Shown here piece by piece: positions 30,522 through 40,716 of a stretch of DNA of 64,000 nt (positions are counted from its first letter, which is position 1; every line of letters starts with the position of its first letter). Origin of the DNA: Oligoflexia bacterium (lineage in GTDB: Bacteria > Bdellovibrionota > UBA1018); the NCBI GenBank assembly GCA_031292385.1, contig JARLHE010000006.1, forward strand, positions 62,001 to 126,000, in the 5' to 3' direction. The notes under the pieces are model-generated. The model had not been told where the DNA came from, ran no database searches, and was given only the letters and a program-made list of their open reading frames with translations. A program made the position numbers and the translations under genes.

Positions 30522-31976
30522 ATGAGTCTTTCCGTAAATACCACCCTGCATAAGTGGTGGGTGCTTGCCGCTGTCGCCTGTGGAACTTTCATGGCGACTC
30601 TTGATTCAAGCATTGTCAACATCGCCCTTCCCACACTGAGCAGCGAATTCAGCGCCGAGCTCTTTCAAATCAAATGGGTTGTCATCATTTACCTTTTGGT
30701 CATCACCTGCCTTCTGCTGCCCTTCGGGCGTTTGTCCGACCAGCTCGGACGCAAGCGAACTTTCCAAACCGGCTACGTGATTTTCATTTTGGGCTCCGCG
30801 CTTTGCAGCGTTTCGGTTTCCCTGAAGATGCTTGTCATCTTTCGCGCGCTCCAGGCAGTCGGCGCGTCCTTGCTCATGGTCAACGGGCCGGCCACGATCA
30901 CGGCGACGTTTCCCGGCAACGAACGCGGCGGCGCTCTGGGCACGCTCGCGATGGTGGTCAGCGCCGGCCTGATTTCAGGCCCGAGCATCGGCGGCTTTCT
31001 CATCACGCAAGCCGGATGGAGAAGCATTTTCTGGGTCAATATCCCGATCGGGCTTCTCGGCGCGTTTCTCGTGATCCGATATGTTCCGAAAGACCTGATT
31101 CTTCGCGAAAAAAGCCCTTTCGACTGGGTGGGCGCGTTTCTGCAGATGGTCCTGCTGATTTCCTTCATCATTCTTTTCGATCCTCCGCGGATTTCGATTT
31201 CGGGGGGAGAGCTTCAGGAGATCCCGCGCTGGCTGATCGTCTGCGTGATCGCCGTCTTCGCGTTTCTCTTCTTTCGCGTCGAATCCGACGCCAAGGCCCC
31301 CGTTTTCGATCTCAGCCTGCTCAAAGAGCGGTCCTTTTGGAGCTCGAACCTCGCAAGCTTCCTGAACTTCGTGGCGTTCTCCTCGGTGACCGTGCTCATG
31401 CCGTTTTTCCTTGAGGAAGTGATGGGCTTTCCGCCGCATCAAGCCGGTTTGTTCATGACCTCCGTGCCGGTCACGAATTTGATCGTGGCTCCGATCAGCG
31501 GCCGCCTCTCCGATCGGATCAGCGCCACGGGCCTGAGTCTGTCGGGAGCGCTCATGGGCGCATTGGGTCTTTTCGCCATGGCAGGCGTCGTCGGCCCCGG
31601 CTTGACCCACGGGCTCGGGGCTCATTGGATTATCTTGTTTCTTGCCATGATGGGAGCGGGCATCGGCTTATTCCAATCACCGAACAACAACGCGATCATG
31701 GGCGCCGTTCCGCTTCAAAAGCTAGGCGTCGCCTCGGCGTTTTTAGCGACCGTGCGCAATCTCGGCTTGGTGATCGGCACCGGCTTGTCGACCGCGATCC
31801 TCACCTGGAGACGCGGCATAACGGGGGATTTCGTTTCGTCGCTCCATTTGTCCCACCTGGTCGCCGGATTCGTGGCCCTCGGAGCGATGTTCGCCTGCTT
31901 AGGAAAGAAAAACTCTGGCGGCCGCCGCCGAATTCTCGAAGAAAAGCGAGAGCTCGGGCCGATCGGAGAATTGTAG
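30522..31976 (+). CDS. MFS transporter, DHA2/EmrB-QacA type
   Basis: GTFMATLDSSIVNIALPTLSSEF, LLPFGRLSDQLGRKRTFQTG. Confidence 0.9.
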   Translation: MSLSVNTTLHKWWVLAAVACGTFMATLDSSIVNIALPTLSSEFSAELFQIKWVVIIYLLVITCLLLPFGRLSDQLGRKRTFQTGYVIFILGSALCSVSVSLKMLVIFRALQAVGASLLMVNGPATITATFPGNERGGALGTLAMVVSAGLISGPSIGGFLITQAGWRSIFWVNIPIGLLGAFLVIRYVPKDLILREKSPFDWVGAFLQMVLLISFIILFDPPRISISGGELQEIPRWLIVCVIAVFAFLFFRVESDAKAPVFDLSLLKERSFWSSNLASFLNFVAFSSVTVLMPFFLEEVMGFPPHQAGLFMTSVPVTNLIVAPISGRLSDRISATGLSLSGALMGALGLFAMAGVVGPGLTHGLGAHWIILFLAMMGAGIGLFQSPNNNAIMGAVPLQKLGVASAFLATVRNLGLVIGTGLSTAILTWRRGITGDFVSSLHLSHLVAGFVALGAMFACLGKKNSGGRRRILEEKRELGPIGEL

Positions 31977-31979
31977 CCC

Positions 31980-32996
31980 TTGTCACCGATCCGAAGGCGC
32001 GGCAGCAAGCTCACTCCGGCGGAAGAAATCGAACAAACGAAACTCAAACTCGTTCCTTACTGGATCGGAAGCGAGCCCCTGATCGCGGTCGTGAATTTTG
32101 AGGCGGGCGCGAGAGCCTACCCCCTCAGCTCCGCCATTAACGACCATCCGTGGCTGATCGTTTTTTTGGATACCTGCTCTTATTCCGACCGGTACACACT
32201 GGAACTGAGCCGCGAATGGCAGGCCCGGTATGAGCAACAGAAACTTTCGGTGCTTCTGGTTTCACGCACCCCTTACTCATTTGCGCGACAGGGCGAATGG
32301 ATCGCGCGCTGGGCCCGGATTCAACCCAACTCGTTCATCGCGACGATCGATCATGACGGGCTGCTTGCCGCCGCGTTCTCGATCCGGGAGCTGCCCAAAA
32401 TACTGGCTTGTCATCACGGAAAAATCGCCGTCATTCAAAAGGAAGCCGAGCTCCAGAATTTCTTTCGATCCGCCGACCCCGGGCTCCCGCTTCCGCCGCC
32501 GAGTGAACCGGCCCCAGGCAACGCGGTGCCTGCGACCTCGATCGACATTTCGATTGGCCAAGCCGCGCTTCAAGCCGCGGGGATCACATTCAGGGGCCAC
32601 TGGACGTTCGATGCCGATCGCGCCGTTTCGGTCGATCGGTCCGCGGAGATTGACTTAAGCTTCGATGTCACGCCACAGACCCGGATGGGAATCGTGGCGG
32701 AAGCGATTCACACGATCGCCGGCGATGAGTCGGTGCCGGGATCGCTCACCGCGGGGTTTGCGCTATCGCTGGCAAATGGACAGACTCTGGGCGACGAAGA
32801 CCTTCCCATTCAGCCTGGCCAAGCCGCCAACGCCTCTTTGCAGCCGTCTGAGCTGCAAAAGGCCGGTTTTTCGATCCGCGAGGCGCGGCTCTATCGCCTG
32901 CTCAAGAGCCTGCCGCCGACCGGACGCATGATCACCCTCCGCTTTTCCGCATCGCCCACTTTACCTATCGCGGTCTACGGCTTTCGATTCGCGTAA
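31980..32996 (+). CDS. Hypothetical protein: possible thioredoxin-like N-terminal and beta-sandwich C-terminal regions (DipZ-C-term-like?)
   Basis: WLIVFLDTCSYSDRYTLELSREWQARY... resembles a thioredoxin fold; second half beta-rich. Confidence 0.5.
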   Translation: MSPIRRRGSKLTPAEEIEQTKLKLVPYWIGSEPLIAVVNFEAGARAYPLSSAINDHPWLIVFLDTCSYSDRYTLELSREWQARYEQQKLSVLLVSRTPYSFARQGEWIARWARIQPNSFIATIDHDGLLAAAFSIRELPKILACHHGKIAVIQKEAELQNFFRSADPGLPLPPPSEPAPGNAVPATSIDISIGQAALQAAGITFRGHWTFDADRAVSVDRSAEIDLSFDVTPQTRMGIVAEAIHTIAGDESVPGSLTAGFALSLANGQTLGDEDLPIQPGQAANASLQPSELQKAGFSIREARLYRLLKSLPPTGRMITLRFSASPTLPIAVYGFRFA

Positions 32997-34043
32997 AATC
33001 GGGCCTGCCAGAGCCAGGATCTTGTCCACGTATTGGTCGATCATGAGGCCGTGGGTTTCTAGAAAATTCGGATCTAGAGCGAATTTTCGCGTCGAAGCGG
33101 CGATGATGCCCGCCTCGATTTCGTCGGCGGTCACGTTTTCAAGCACCACGCCGTGATCGGAATCCACGATTTCGGAAGCGCCTGAATTTCTTGAGACGAT
33201 CACCGGCGTCCCGCACGCGATGCTTTCCACGACCACGAGACCAAAACCGTCATAGTGACTGGGCAAAATGGTCACGTCACAGGCCGCGTAAAGCTCTTCC
33301 GTCTTGGATACATAACCCAGGTACTTGACGTTCTCCGGAAGAGCATCGGCGTCCATCGGCGCCCCGGCGACGAATAATTCAAAGCGTTCCTTCGGCAAAC
33401 GGGAAAAGGCCTCAAGCAGCGGCCGGAGCCCTTTGATTTCATGATTGGTTGAAGGAAAAAAGACGGAAAATTTATCCGGAGAAATCCCGTAATTTTTCCG
33501 AAACTCGGGGTTCGCTTCACGGACTTGCGGATTAAAACGCCGCGAATCCGTCGGAGGGTACAGAACATGGATCTTGTCCTTCGGAATTCCGTAATGGTGT
33601 TCCATGTCGCCGGCGATCTTACGGGAATGAGCGATCACCATTTTCGACCGGCGAAAAGACCTTCGCTCGAAAATGATCGGGAGAAAATCAGTAATCCGGA
33701 ATTTTTTGTAAACACCGCGAACGTAACCGATGTGGGTTCCGCCGTTAATGATGATGTGCTGTTTGCCGACGGGCATCGTGCCGATCACGAGATCGTAATC
33801 GCTCATCTTCAAATCGCGAACGATCTTGGTATAAAAGCTGGTCTTGCGAAGCGCGCTCCAAACCCGACCGCGCTCGACAACCCTGACATTCACATGATCG
33901 GGAACCGAAAAGCGGGGCGAGCGTTCATAAACCCAAAGATCGAGTACATCGGCCTTATCCGAAAAGCCGCGCACAAGATCGGCGTAATGGGCATCCATCC
34001 CGCCGCCCGGTCCAAACCTGTAATGTATCAAGGCGACCTTCAT
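32961..34043 (-). CDS. Family 4 glycosyltransferase
   Basis: YRFGPGGGMDAHYADLVRGF; VTILPSHYDGFGLVVVESIACGTPVIVSRNSGASE. Confidence 0.88.
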   Translation of the reverse strand: MKVALIHYRFGPGGGMDAHYADLVRGFSDKADVLDLWVYERSPRFSVPDHVNVRVVERGRVWSALRKTSFYTKIVRDLKMSDYDLVIGTMPVGKQHIIINGGTHIGYVRGVYKKFRITDFLPIIFERRSFRRSKMVIAHSRKIAGDMEHHYGIPKDKIHVLYPPTDSRRFNPQVREANPEFRKNYGISPDKFSVFFPSTNHEIKGLRPLLEAFSRLPKERFELFVAGAPMDADALPENVKYLGYVSKTEELYAACDVTILPSHYDGFGLVVVESIACGTPVIVSRNSGASEIVDSDHGVVLENVTADEIEAGIIAASTRKFALDPNFLETHGLMIDQYVDKILALAGPILRESKAVDRDR

Positions 34044-34072
34044 AAATGCTTTATGTCATACTACCGCGGTTA

Positions 34073-35176
34073 TTATAAAGCTTTCAAACATGCCGACCAC
34101 TCCCGGCGCACGGCCTCATCCGGCTCCGCCTGAAGTTTCCGTTCGATCAGAGGCTTTATTTTTTCTTTTACCGCCGATGAAAAACTCGGAATCGCGTTCG
34201 TGAGGGCGAGCGCGAGATTGCGCCGGAACTGCGCGGGCTTCACTCGGCTTAATGCTGAATCGCGAATACGGTCTTTGTATCCGGCCTCGGTTTCCTCGAG
34301 CAGCGCCTGCCAGGTTCCTAACGCCAGCGCGCCGTTCTCGCGGTCGTCGGGAGGCGGTGCCGTTTCGGCGGCACGCGCGGCCTTCGAATTGAAAGGGCAA
34401 ACTTCCTGGCAGATATCGCAGCCCGCGATCCAAGTGCCCATCGCCGCGCGATCCCGCCCATCGAGCATGAGCTCGCCCCGCTTCTCGAGAGTCCAATAGG
34501 CGATGCAACGGTTCGCGGCCAAAACGCCCGGCTCGATCAATGCGTTGGTCGGGCAAGCCCGCAAACAGCGCTCGCAATTGCCGCAATAGTTAGGCAAAAG
34601 CCGCGGACCTTGCCCGGTCTTCGAGGTCAAAAGCACTTCGCCCAAAAAAAGGTAACTGCCGTGTTGAGGGTGAATGAGCAGGGAATTCTTTCCTATCCAC
34701 CCCAGACCCGCAAGCAAGGCCCAAGCCCGCTCCAAAACCGCGCTCGTATCGACGCAAACCTTCCACGAGAGGCCGTCGGGCGCGGCTCCTCCGTCGACCA
34801 CGCGTTTCATGACCCTTTCGAGGCGGGCCGCTATTTCGCCGTGGTAATCATTGCGACGCAAATAGCGCGCATACCTTGGCCCCTTTGTGACATCGAGAGT
34901 GCCGGCCGGGACCGCCGGGTAAGGCAGGGCCACGACGAAAACGCTTTCCGCCCCTGGGAGCAAAAGCCTCGGATCTGCCCTGCGATCGCGGCCGCGACGA
35001 AGATATTCCATCGCGCCTTCGTAGCCCGCGGCAAGCCACGCGTCGTAACGATGTACATGTTCTTGAAAAAATGGCGCCGCAAGATCGATATCGACCGCGC
35101 CCGCCAGCGGAAAGCCCTCTTCGTGCGCGGCCTCGACCAAAGCGCGATGAAAGCTCAAAATCCCTGCGCCTGCCAT
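34073..35176 (-). CDS. queG: Epoxyqueuosine reductase
   Basis: CGNCERCLRACPTNALIEPG, CDICQEVCPFN; QueG architecture. Confidence 0.92.
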   Translation of the reverse strand: MAGAGILSFHRALVEAAHEEGFPLAGAVDIDLAAPFFQEHVHRYDAWLAAGYEGAMEYLRRGRDRRADPRLLLPGAESVFVVALPYPAVPAGTLDVTKGPRYARYLRRNDYHGEIAARLERVMKRVVDGGAAPDGLSWKVCVDTSAVLERAWALLAGLGWIGKNSLLIHPQHGSYLFLGEVLLTSKTGQGPRLLPNYCGNCERCLRACPTNALIEPGVLAANRCIAYWTLEKRGELMLDGRDRAAMGTWIAGCDICQEVCPFNSKAARAAETAPPPDDRENGALALGTWQALLEETEAGYKDRIRDSALSRVKPAQFRRNLALALTNAIPSFSSAVKEKIKPLIERKLQAEPDEAVRREWSACLKAL

Positions 35177-35463
35177 TCAACGATGCCGCCTTCAAGCGAG
35201 CGCAGCTTCGTAAAGCCCAAGCTCTTCAAAGCGAGTAAGGCATGGACGCTGCGAACGCCGTGCGCGCAGTAAAGCACCAGGTTGTCGTCGGGATCGAGCT
35301 CGGAAGCGCGAGCCATAAGCTCGCCGAGCGGGATGAGCTTGCCGCCTTCGATGCGGCATTCCTCGTACTCCTCCGGCTCGCGCACGTCGATCAATTTCAC
35401 CAGTGAAAGCTCCGCATGAAGCTCAGCCGGCGTGATGATCCAATCGGGATGTGAAGAAGACAT
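35155..35463 (-). CDS. Rhodanese-domain protein
   Basis: KLIDVREPEEYEECRIEGGKLIPLGEL, VLYCAHGVRSVHAL. Confidence 0.88.
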   Translation of the reverse strand: MSSSHPDWIITPAELHAELSLVKLIDVREPEEYEECRIEGGKLIPLGELMARASELDPDDNLVLYCAHGVRSVHALLALKSLGFTKLRSLEGGIVEWQAQGF

Positions 35464-35482
35464 AGGAAAATCCCCCGCCCGG

Positions 35483-36967
35483 TCAGTGAAGCGAACCGCG
35501 CCATTCGCGGCCGGGCGCATGGGTCAGATCGTCATCTGAAGAGTCCGGCGATTGCCCGGCTTTGCGCCATTGAGCCGACGAGATCACGCGCAGACCGCGC
35601 CCGACCAGATCGTGCGGCATTGCCTCCATGATCTCGACCTCGATCAAATCGCCCGGCGAAAGCGAGCTCATTTCCATTCCCTCGAGGTCGTTGATCAGCA
35701 CGTGGCCGTCGATCTCCTGGGCTTGGGTCGACATGCGCCCCTGCAACAAAAGCTCGGATTCTTCCGACGGGCCCTCGACCATGACCGAAACCCGGGTACC
35801 GACGTATTGCTGATTCCGCTCGAGCGATTGTTTCTGCAAAATCTCGATCAGACGCTTCGCGCGGCGACGCTTGGTGGCGGCGTGGACCTGTTCGCCCATT
35901 TCGGCCGCCTTCGTGCCCTCTTCCTTGGAGTAGCGGAACACGCCGACGTGATCGAGCTTGAGCTTTTCGAGATCCGAGCACATCTCGAGGAACTCTTCCT
36001 CGGTCTCGCCCGGAAAACCCACGATAATGGAGGTACGGAAAACGACGCCCGGAATTTTCTCGCGCAGTTTCTCGACCAAGCTGAAAAGCTTCGCCTTGGT
36101 CAGGCGGCGATTCATCGAGGAGAGCACCCGGTCGTTGGTGTGCTGGATCGGCATATCGAGATATTTCACGATTTTTGGCTCGCGCGCGACGATATCCACG
36201 AGCTCGTCCGAGAACTGGTCCGGGTAGACGTAATGCAGGCGGATCCATTCGATGCCTTCGATCCGGCAGAGCTGCGGAAGCAGCGTCTCGAGACGCTCCT
36301 TGTACTTCCACTCCATCCCGTATTCGGTCAGATCCTGGGCGACGAGATTGAGCTCGCGCACTCCGCGCGCGGCCATCGTTTTCGCTTCCTCGACCAACGA
36401 CTCGACCGTGCGCGATCGCACGTTTCCGCGCAGCGTGGGGATGATGCAAAACGCGCAGCGGCGGTTGCAGCCTTCGGAGATCTTCAAAAACGCGGTATAA
36501 TTCGGCCCCGTGTGCATGCGCGGGTCCTTTTCCGTGTGAATGAACGCCGGCTGATCGATGTACACGCGCTTGGGCATCGGCGCGCCGATTTCGCGCGCTT
36601 TTCCGTGCTCGCTCAAAAGCTCGGTGATGCGATGGTATTGCCCGGTGCCGATGAAAAGATCGACCTCCGGCATCTCTCGCTCCAGCTCTTTCGAATAGCG
36701 CTGCGGCAGGCAGCCCGAGGCGACGAGCACTTTGCATTTCCCGGTTTCTTTGAGCTGGGCCATGTCGAGAATGGTCTCGATCGACTCCTCTTTCGACGCC
36801 TGGATGAACGAGCAGGTGTTGACGATGATCACATCGGCGTCTTCGGCGTTCTGGCTGATCGAATAGCGGTCTTTTTCAAGCAACCCCAGCATGACCTGGG
36901 AATCGACCAGGTTCTTCGGGCAGCCTAAGGACACGAAATGGACGGCGGACTTCGGTGCTTCACTCAT
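35483..36967 (-). CDS. rimO: Ribosomal protein S12 methylthiotransferase
   Basis: VSLGCPKNLVDSQVMLG, SEGCNRRCAFCIIP. Confidence 0.95.
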   Translation of the reverse strand: MSEAPKSAVHFVSLGCPKNLVDSQVMLGLLEKDRYSISQNAEDADVIIVNTCSFIQASKEESIETILDMAQLKETGKCKVLVASGCLPQRYSKELEREMPEVDLFIGTGQYHRITELLSEHGKAREIGAPMPKRVYIDQPAFIHTEKDPRMHTGPNYTAFLKISEGCNRRCAFCIIPTLRGNVRSRTVESLVEEAKTMAARGVRELNLVAQDLTEYGMEWKYKERLETLLPQLCRIEGIEWIRLHYVYPDQFSDELVDIVAREPKIVKYLDMPIQHTNDRVLSSMNRRLTKAKLFSLVEKLREKIPGVVFRTSIIVGFPGETEEEFLEMCSDLEKLKLDHVGVFRYSKEEGTKAAEMGEQVHAATKRRRAKRLIEILQKQSLERNQQYVGTRVSVMVEGPSEESELLLQGRMSTQAQEIDGHVLINDLEGMEMSSLSPGDLIEVEIMEAMPHDLVGRGLRVISSAQWRKAGQSPDSSDDDLTHAPGREWRGSLH

Positions 36968-36983
36968 TTTTTACTTCACCTAA

Positions 36984-37481
36984 TTAATCTCGGAAATTTC
37001 CGAATTGCATCGGGACCTTGAGCGCGTCCTGCTTTTCGCGCAGAAGCGCGATGGCCGATTGGAGATCATCCCGGCTCTTGCCGGTCACGCGCACTTGCTC
37101 ATCTTGGATCTGCGCCTGAACCTTGAGCTTGCTATCTTTCAAAGCCGCGATGATTTCCTTTCCCTTTTCTTTGGAAACGCCGGCCTGGATCAAAACCTTC
37201 TGACGGACGCTCGCGCCGAAAGCGACCTCGCGTTCTTTGTACTCCAAGGACAGCAAAGAAATGCCGCGCTTGATGCACTTGTTCTGAAAGATGTCGTTGA
37301 CGGCGTCGAGCTTGGCTTCTTCCGAACACCAAAGCGTGATCGTCTTCTCTTTTTTGTCGAGCTTGATCTCGCTTTTCACGGCTTTGAAATCGTAACGCTG
37401 CTGAAGCTCCTTGCTGGCTTGGTTCACGGCGTTATCGAGCTCTTGCCAATCGATTTCTGAGGAGACGTCAAAAGAGGGCAT
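36984..37481 (-). CDS. yajQ: YajQ-family nucleotide-binding protein
   Basis: [31 protein letters not shown]. Confidence 0.95.
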   Translation of the reverse strand: MPSFDVSSEIDWQELDNAVNQASKELQQRYDFKAVKSEIKLDKKEKTITLWCSEEAKLDAVNDIFQNKCIKRGISLLSLEYKEREVAFGASVRQKVLIQAGVSKEKGKEIIAALKDSKLKVQAQIQDEQVRVTGKSRDDLQSAIALLREKQDALKVPMQFGNFRD

Positions 37482-37550
37482 TTTGGAATTTCCTTGGCGG
37501 AACTTCTAACTTTTTCGGCATCGTGCGTCAATTCAAATCAGCAGGGAGAA

Positions 37551-38015
37551 TCAGCGAACTCCGCAACTGAACGGCTTGGTCGCTGGATTAATAGCGTTGC
37601 ATTGTTTAAGAAGATCCGCGCCGTCCCGGCCGATCGCCTGACCAAAGGAATTGAAGTGCAGACCTGGCTTGCAATCACACGCAAGCTGCGCCCCCGGCTG
37701 CAAAGTGAACTGCTTGCAGTTGAAGGGATTTGCCGCCGGGTTGATCGCTTGGCACTGGCTGATCAGGTCGTTGCCGTTTATGCCGACTGCCTGGCCAAAA
37801 GAATCAAAACTAGGACCAGGCATGCAATCGCAGACACTGACGTTCGTCGGCTGATACCCGGCTCCGCCACCGCAGCTCACCTGTTGCGGGGTATTCACGA
37901 AAATGCTCTCGCCCGGATGAATGACAACATCCGCATGACTGACCAGAGAGATAGCCCCGCCCGCCATACTCACGAAAAATAGTGCGGCTGCGGATAGAGC
38001 TTTACGTGAGTTCAT
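37551..38015 (-). CDS. Small exported Cys-rich protein with two ~51-aa repeats
   Basis: CDCMPGPSFDSFGQAVGINGNDLISQCQAINPAANPFNC / CDCKPGLHFNSFGQAIGRDGADLLKQCNAINPATKPFSC. Confidence 0.75.
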   Translation of the reverse strand: MNSRKALSAAALFFVSMAGGAISLVSHADVVIHPGESIFVNTPQQVSCGGGAGYQPTNVSVCDCMPGPSFDSFGQAVGINGNDLISQCQAINPAANPFNCKQFTLQPGAQLACDCKPGLHFNSFGQAIGRDGADLLKQCNAINPATKPFSCGVR

Positions 38016-38181
38016 TGGCTTTTCTCCTTTGATATTGCGGTACCGATTATGCGGTATCGAGATTCATCGGGGGATTCAATATAATATGAGGCTTTACCAA
38101 ACAAGCTAAAAATAACGCATAGCAATATAAATTATAACCTCTTGAAATCATTAAGCCCGTCTGATACTTGGATTACCCATC

Positions 38182-39174
38182 GTGGCAAAAACCTCCCGCT
38201 CCGGCGTTTCCCAGCTCACTCAATGGTTCACCACACGCAATATTCTTTCTGTCGGCGATTTCAAAGCCCGCGATCTCGAAACGATTTTCGAAGTGGCGGA
38301 TTCGCTGGAGCCCATCAATTTGGGTCGCACCTCGAGCGACCTCATGAAGGGCTTGGTACTGGGAACCCTGTTTTTCGAGCCCAGCACCCGAACCCGCCTG
38401 TCGTTTGAGACCGCGATGCTCCGACTGGGCGGCAATGTCATTAACGTCATTGGCAATTCCTCCTCGCTGGAAAAAGGCGAATCGCTCCGGGACATGGGCC
38501 GCGTGGTCAGCTGCTTTGCCGACGTCATCGCCATGAGACATCCGACCGCTTTTACGGTCCATGAGCTCTCCGAGGGATCGACGGTTCCGGTGATCAACGC
38601 GGGCGACGGAGCGAACGAACACCCGACCCAGGCGATGCTCGATCTCTACACGATCCGAAAAAACCAGCGACGCCTCAAGGGACTTAAAGTGGGGCTTCTT
38701 GGAGATTTGAAATACGGACGAGCAGCCCATTCCTTGATCCGCGTACTCGCTCTCTACGGAACCGAATTCGTTTTGATTTCCCATCCGTCTTTGAAGCTCC
38801 CGGAAGAACTTCTTCGGGAACTGAAGACTCTGGGTTGCAACGCGGTTGAAACCTCCGATCTTCGCTCTGCCATTCAAGACTTGGACGTGCTCTATGTCAC
38901 GCGCGTCCAGAAAGAGCGCTTTCCGAACCTCGTCGATTACGAGCAGGTGAAAAACGAATATCGGGTCGACCTCAAGACGCTTCGGGGAGCGAGGCGTTCG
39001 CTCTCGATCCTGCACCCGCTGCCGCGCCTCGATGAGATCGCATCCGAAGTCGATGCCGATCCGCGCTTCGGCTGCTTCGATCAGGTCGCCAACGGCGTCA
39101 CCATCCGCATGGCGCTTCTGGCGCTCGTCGCCGGGCGGATCCCGAAAGCACCGAAAGGAAAAAAGAAGAAATGA
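38182..39174 (+). CDS. pyrB: Aspartate carbamoyltransferase catalytic subunit
   Basis: FFEPSTRTRLSFETAMLRLGG, ADVIAMRHP, DGANEHPTQAMLDLYTI. Confidence 0.95.
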   Translation: MAKTSRSGVSQLTQWFTTRNILSVGDFKARDLETIFEVADSLEPINLGRTSSDLMKGLVLGTLFFEPSTRTRLSFETAMLRLGGNVINVIGNSSSLEKGESLRDMGRVVSCFADVIAMRHPTAFTVHELSEGSTVPVINAGDGANEHPTQAMLDLYTIRKNQRRLKGLKVGLLGDLKYGRAAHSLIRVLALYGTEFVLISHPSLKLPEELLRELKTLGCNAVETSDLRSAIQDLDVLYVTRVQKERFPNLVDYEQVKNEYRVDLKTLRGARRSLSILHPLPRLDEIASEVDADPRFGCFDQVANGVTIRMALLALVAGRIPKAPKGKKKK

Positions 39175-40352
39175 CCCATCCTCTTTCGAAAAAAATCCTC
39201 GGCGTGAAGGCCTCTCCCACCATCACCTTGAACGCGAAGGCCACCGCGATGATCAAACAGGGGCTTCCGGTTTTGAGTTTCGCGGTCGGCGAGCCTCATT
39301 TTCCCACTCCGCAGATCGTCGTCGACAAGGCGATCGAATCGATGCGCGCCGGACGCACCAAGTACGGTGCGGCGGGCGGCGGACCCGAACTGCGGAAAGC
39401 GATCGCGACGAAGCTCGAGCGTGAGAACCGCCTTAAATTCGCGCCCGAACAAATCGTCGTCGGCATAGGAGCGAAGGAAATTCTTTTTCATCTCATGCTC
39501 ACGCTGCTCAACGACGGGGACGAAGTCTTGCTGCCCGCCCCATTTTGGGTGAGCTACGCCGACCAGGTCATCGCCGCGGGAGGCGTGCCGGTGATCGTGC
39601 CGGTACCCGACTCTTTTCCGGCCAATCCGTTCGACATCGCCGAAATCGAGAAATACGCGACCCCCCGGACGGTCGCGATCGTGATCAACTCGCCTAACAA
39701 TCCTTCCGGCTACGTTCTGAACGAGGGCAAACTGCGCGAGATCGGCGCCTGGCTCTCAAAGAAGGATTGGTGGGTGATTTCGGACGAGATCTACGAATAC
39801 CTCTCGTTCGATATCGAGCAAAAATCGCTTCTGGAAATCTGCCCCGACCTTCGTGATCGCTTTATTCTCATCAACGGTTTCTCGAAGAGCTTCTGCATGA
39901 CCGGCTGGCGCGTGGGCTACGGCGCGGGACCGCAACCCGTGATGAATCTCGTGCGAAGCCTGCAAAGCCATTCATCCACTTGCCTGCCGATGTTCATCGA
40001 AGACGCCTCGATCGTCGCCATCAACGGCGGCCGCGAGCTCATGCGCGCCGAAATCGCCGAGATGAATTCGCTCCGCAAGACCGCCATCGCCGAGTTTGAG
40101 AAAATCAAAGGCCTGCCCATTGTCGAACCTCAGGGCGCATTTTACGTTTTCCTAGATTTGCGCCCTTTTATGGCTAATACGGGCCGCTTCAAAGACACGA
40201 TGGCCATCTGCGAATGGCTCTTAAACGACGCGCACGTCGCCCTGGTGCCGGGCGAGGCCTTCGGGGCGCCGGGCTTCGCGCGCTTCAGCTACGCCGTGGC
40301 CGAAGAAAAGCTGCGCGAAGGCATCGCGCGCATCGCGCGTGCGCTGGCCTGA
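39171..40352 (+). CDS. Class I/II PLP-dependent aminotransferase (aspartate aminotransferase type)
   Basis: VGEPHFPTPQ, NSPNNPSGYV, INGFSKSFCMTGWRVGYGAGP. Confidence 0.92.
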   Translation: MTHPLSKKILGVKASPTITLNAKATAMIKQGLPVLSFAVGEPHFPTPQIVVDKAIESMRAGRTKYGAAGGGPELRKAIATKLERENRLKFAPEQIVVGIGAKEILFHLMLTLLNDGDEVLLPAPFWVSYADQVIAAGGVPVIVPVPDSFPANPFDIAEIEKYATPRTVAIVINSPNNPSGYVLNEGKLREIGAWLSKKDWWVISDEIYEYLSFDIEQKSLLEICPDLRDRFILINGFSKSFCMTGWRVGYGAGPQPVMNLVRSLQSHSSTCLPMFIEDASIVAINGGRELMRAEIAEMNSLRKTAIAEFEKIKGLPIVEPQGAFYVFLDLRPFMANTGRFKDTMAICEWLLNDAHVALVPGEAFGAPGFARFSYAVAEEKLREGIARIARALA

Positions 40353-40464
40353 GATCAGGACTCCTTGTCCGAAACTCGCTTCAATACCATCGTAACTTCT
40401 TGATTTTTTGGGCATCGTCTATGCAACCTCACCGCCGCCAAACCAGGCAGGCGTAGAGGGAACT

Positions 40465-40499
40465 ACCTCCTTCCCCATTCGTAAGATAGGAGAGGAGGT
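40465..40499 (+). promoter_or_regulatory. Hairpin that could mask the SD of the 40507 sORF
   Basis: ACCTCCTT (40465-40472) can pair with AGGAGGT (to 40499), which contains the SD. Confidence 0.5.
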
Positions 40500-40506
40500 G
40501 ATCCGA

Positions 40507-40644
40507 ATGAAACATAATACCAACCAGTATTATGCTTATCGGATCCGGTTGGAAAAACTAAAGCAGAAAACCTGGCGTCTCGTCGTTCTGTCCAAGTTTC
40601 TGCTTCTTCTGGCTTTGTTAGTCACTCATTACCTGGAACGATGA
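40507..40644 (+). CDS. 45-aa small single-pass membrane protein
   Basis: MKHNTNQYYAYRIRLEKLKQKTWRLVVLSKFLLLLALLVTHYLER; preceded by AGGAGGTGATCC, 12-nt complement of a typical 16S 3' tail. Confidence 0.6.
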   Translation: MKHNTNQYYAYRIRLEKLKQKTWRLVVLSKFLLLLALLVTHYLER

Positions 40645-40716
40645 GGAGTCATCTCGGGTACAGCGTGAGTTGAAACCCTGGGAGGTTATTCTCATGAAGA
40701 GAGCTGCCTGGTTTGG

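Noticed and set aside
35552-36928. 458-aa + ORF and 401-aa - ORF (35532-36737)
   Set aside because: Shadow frames of rimO.
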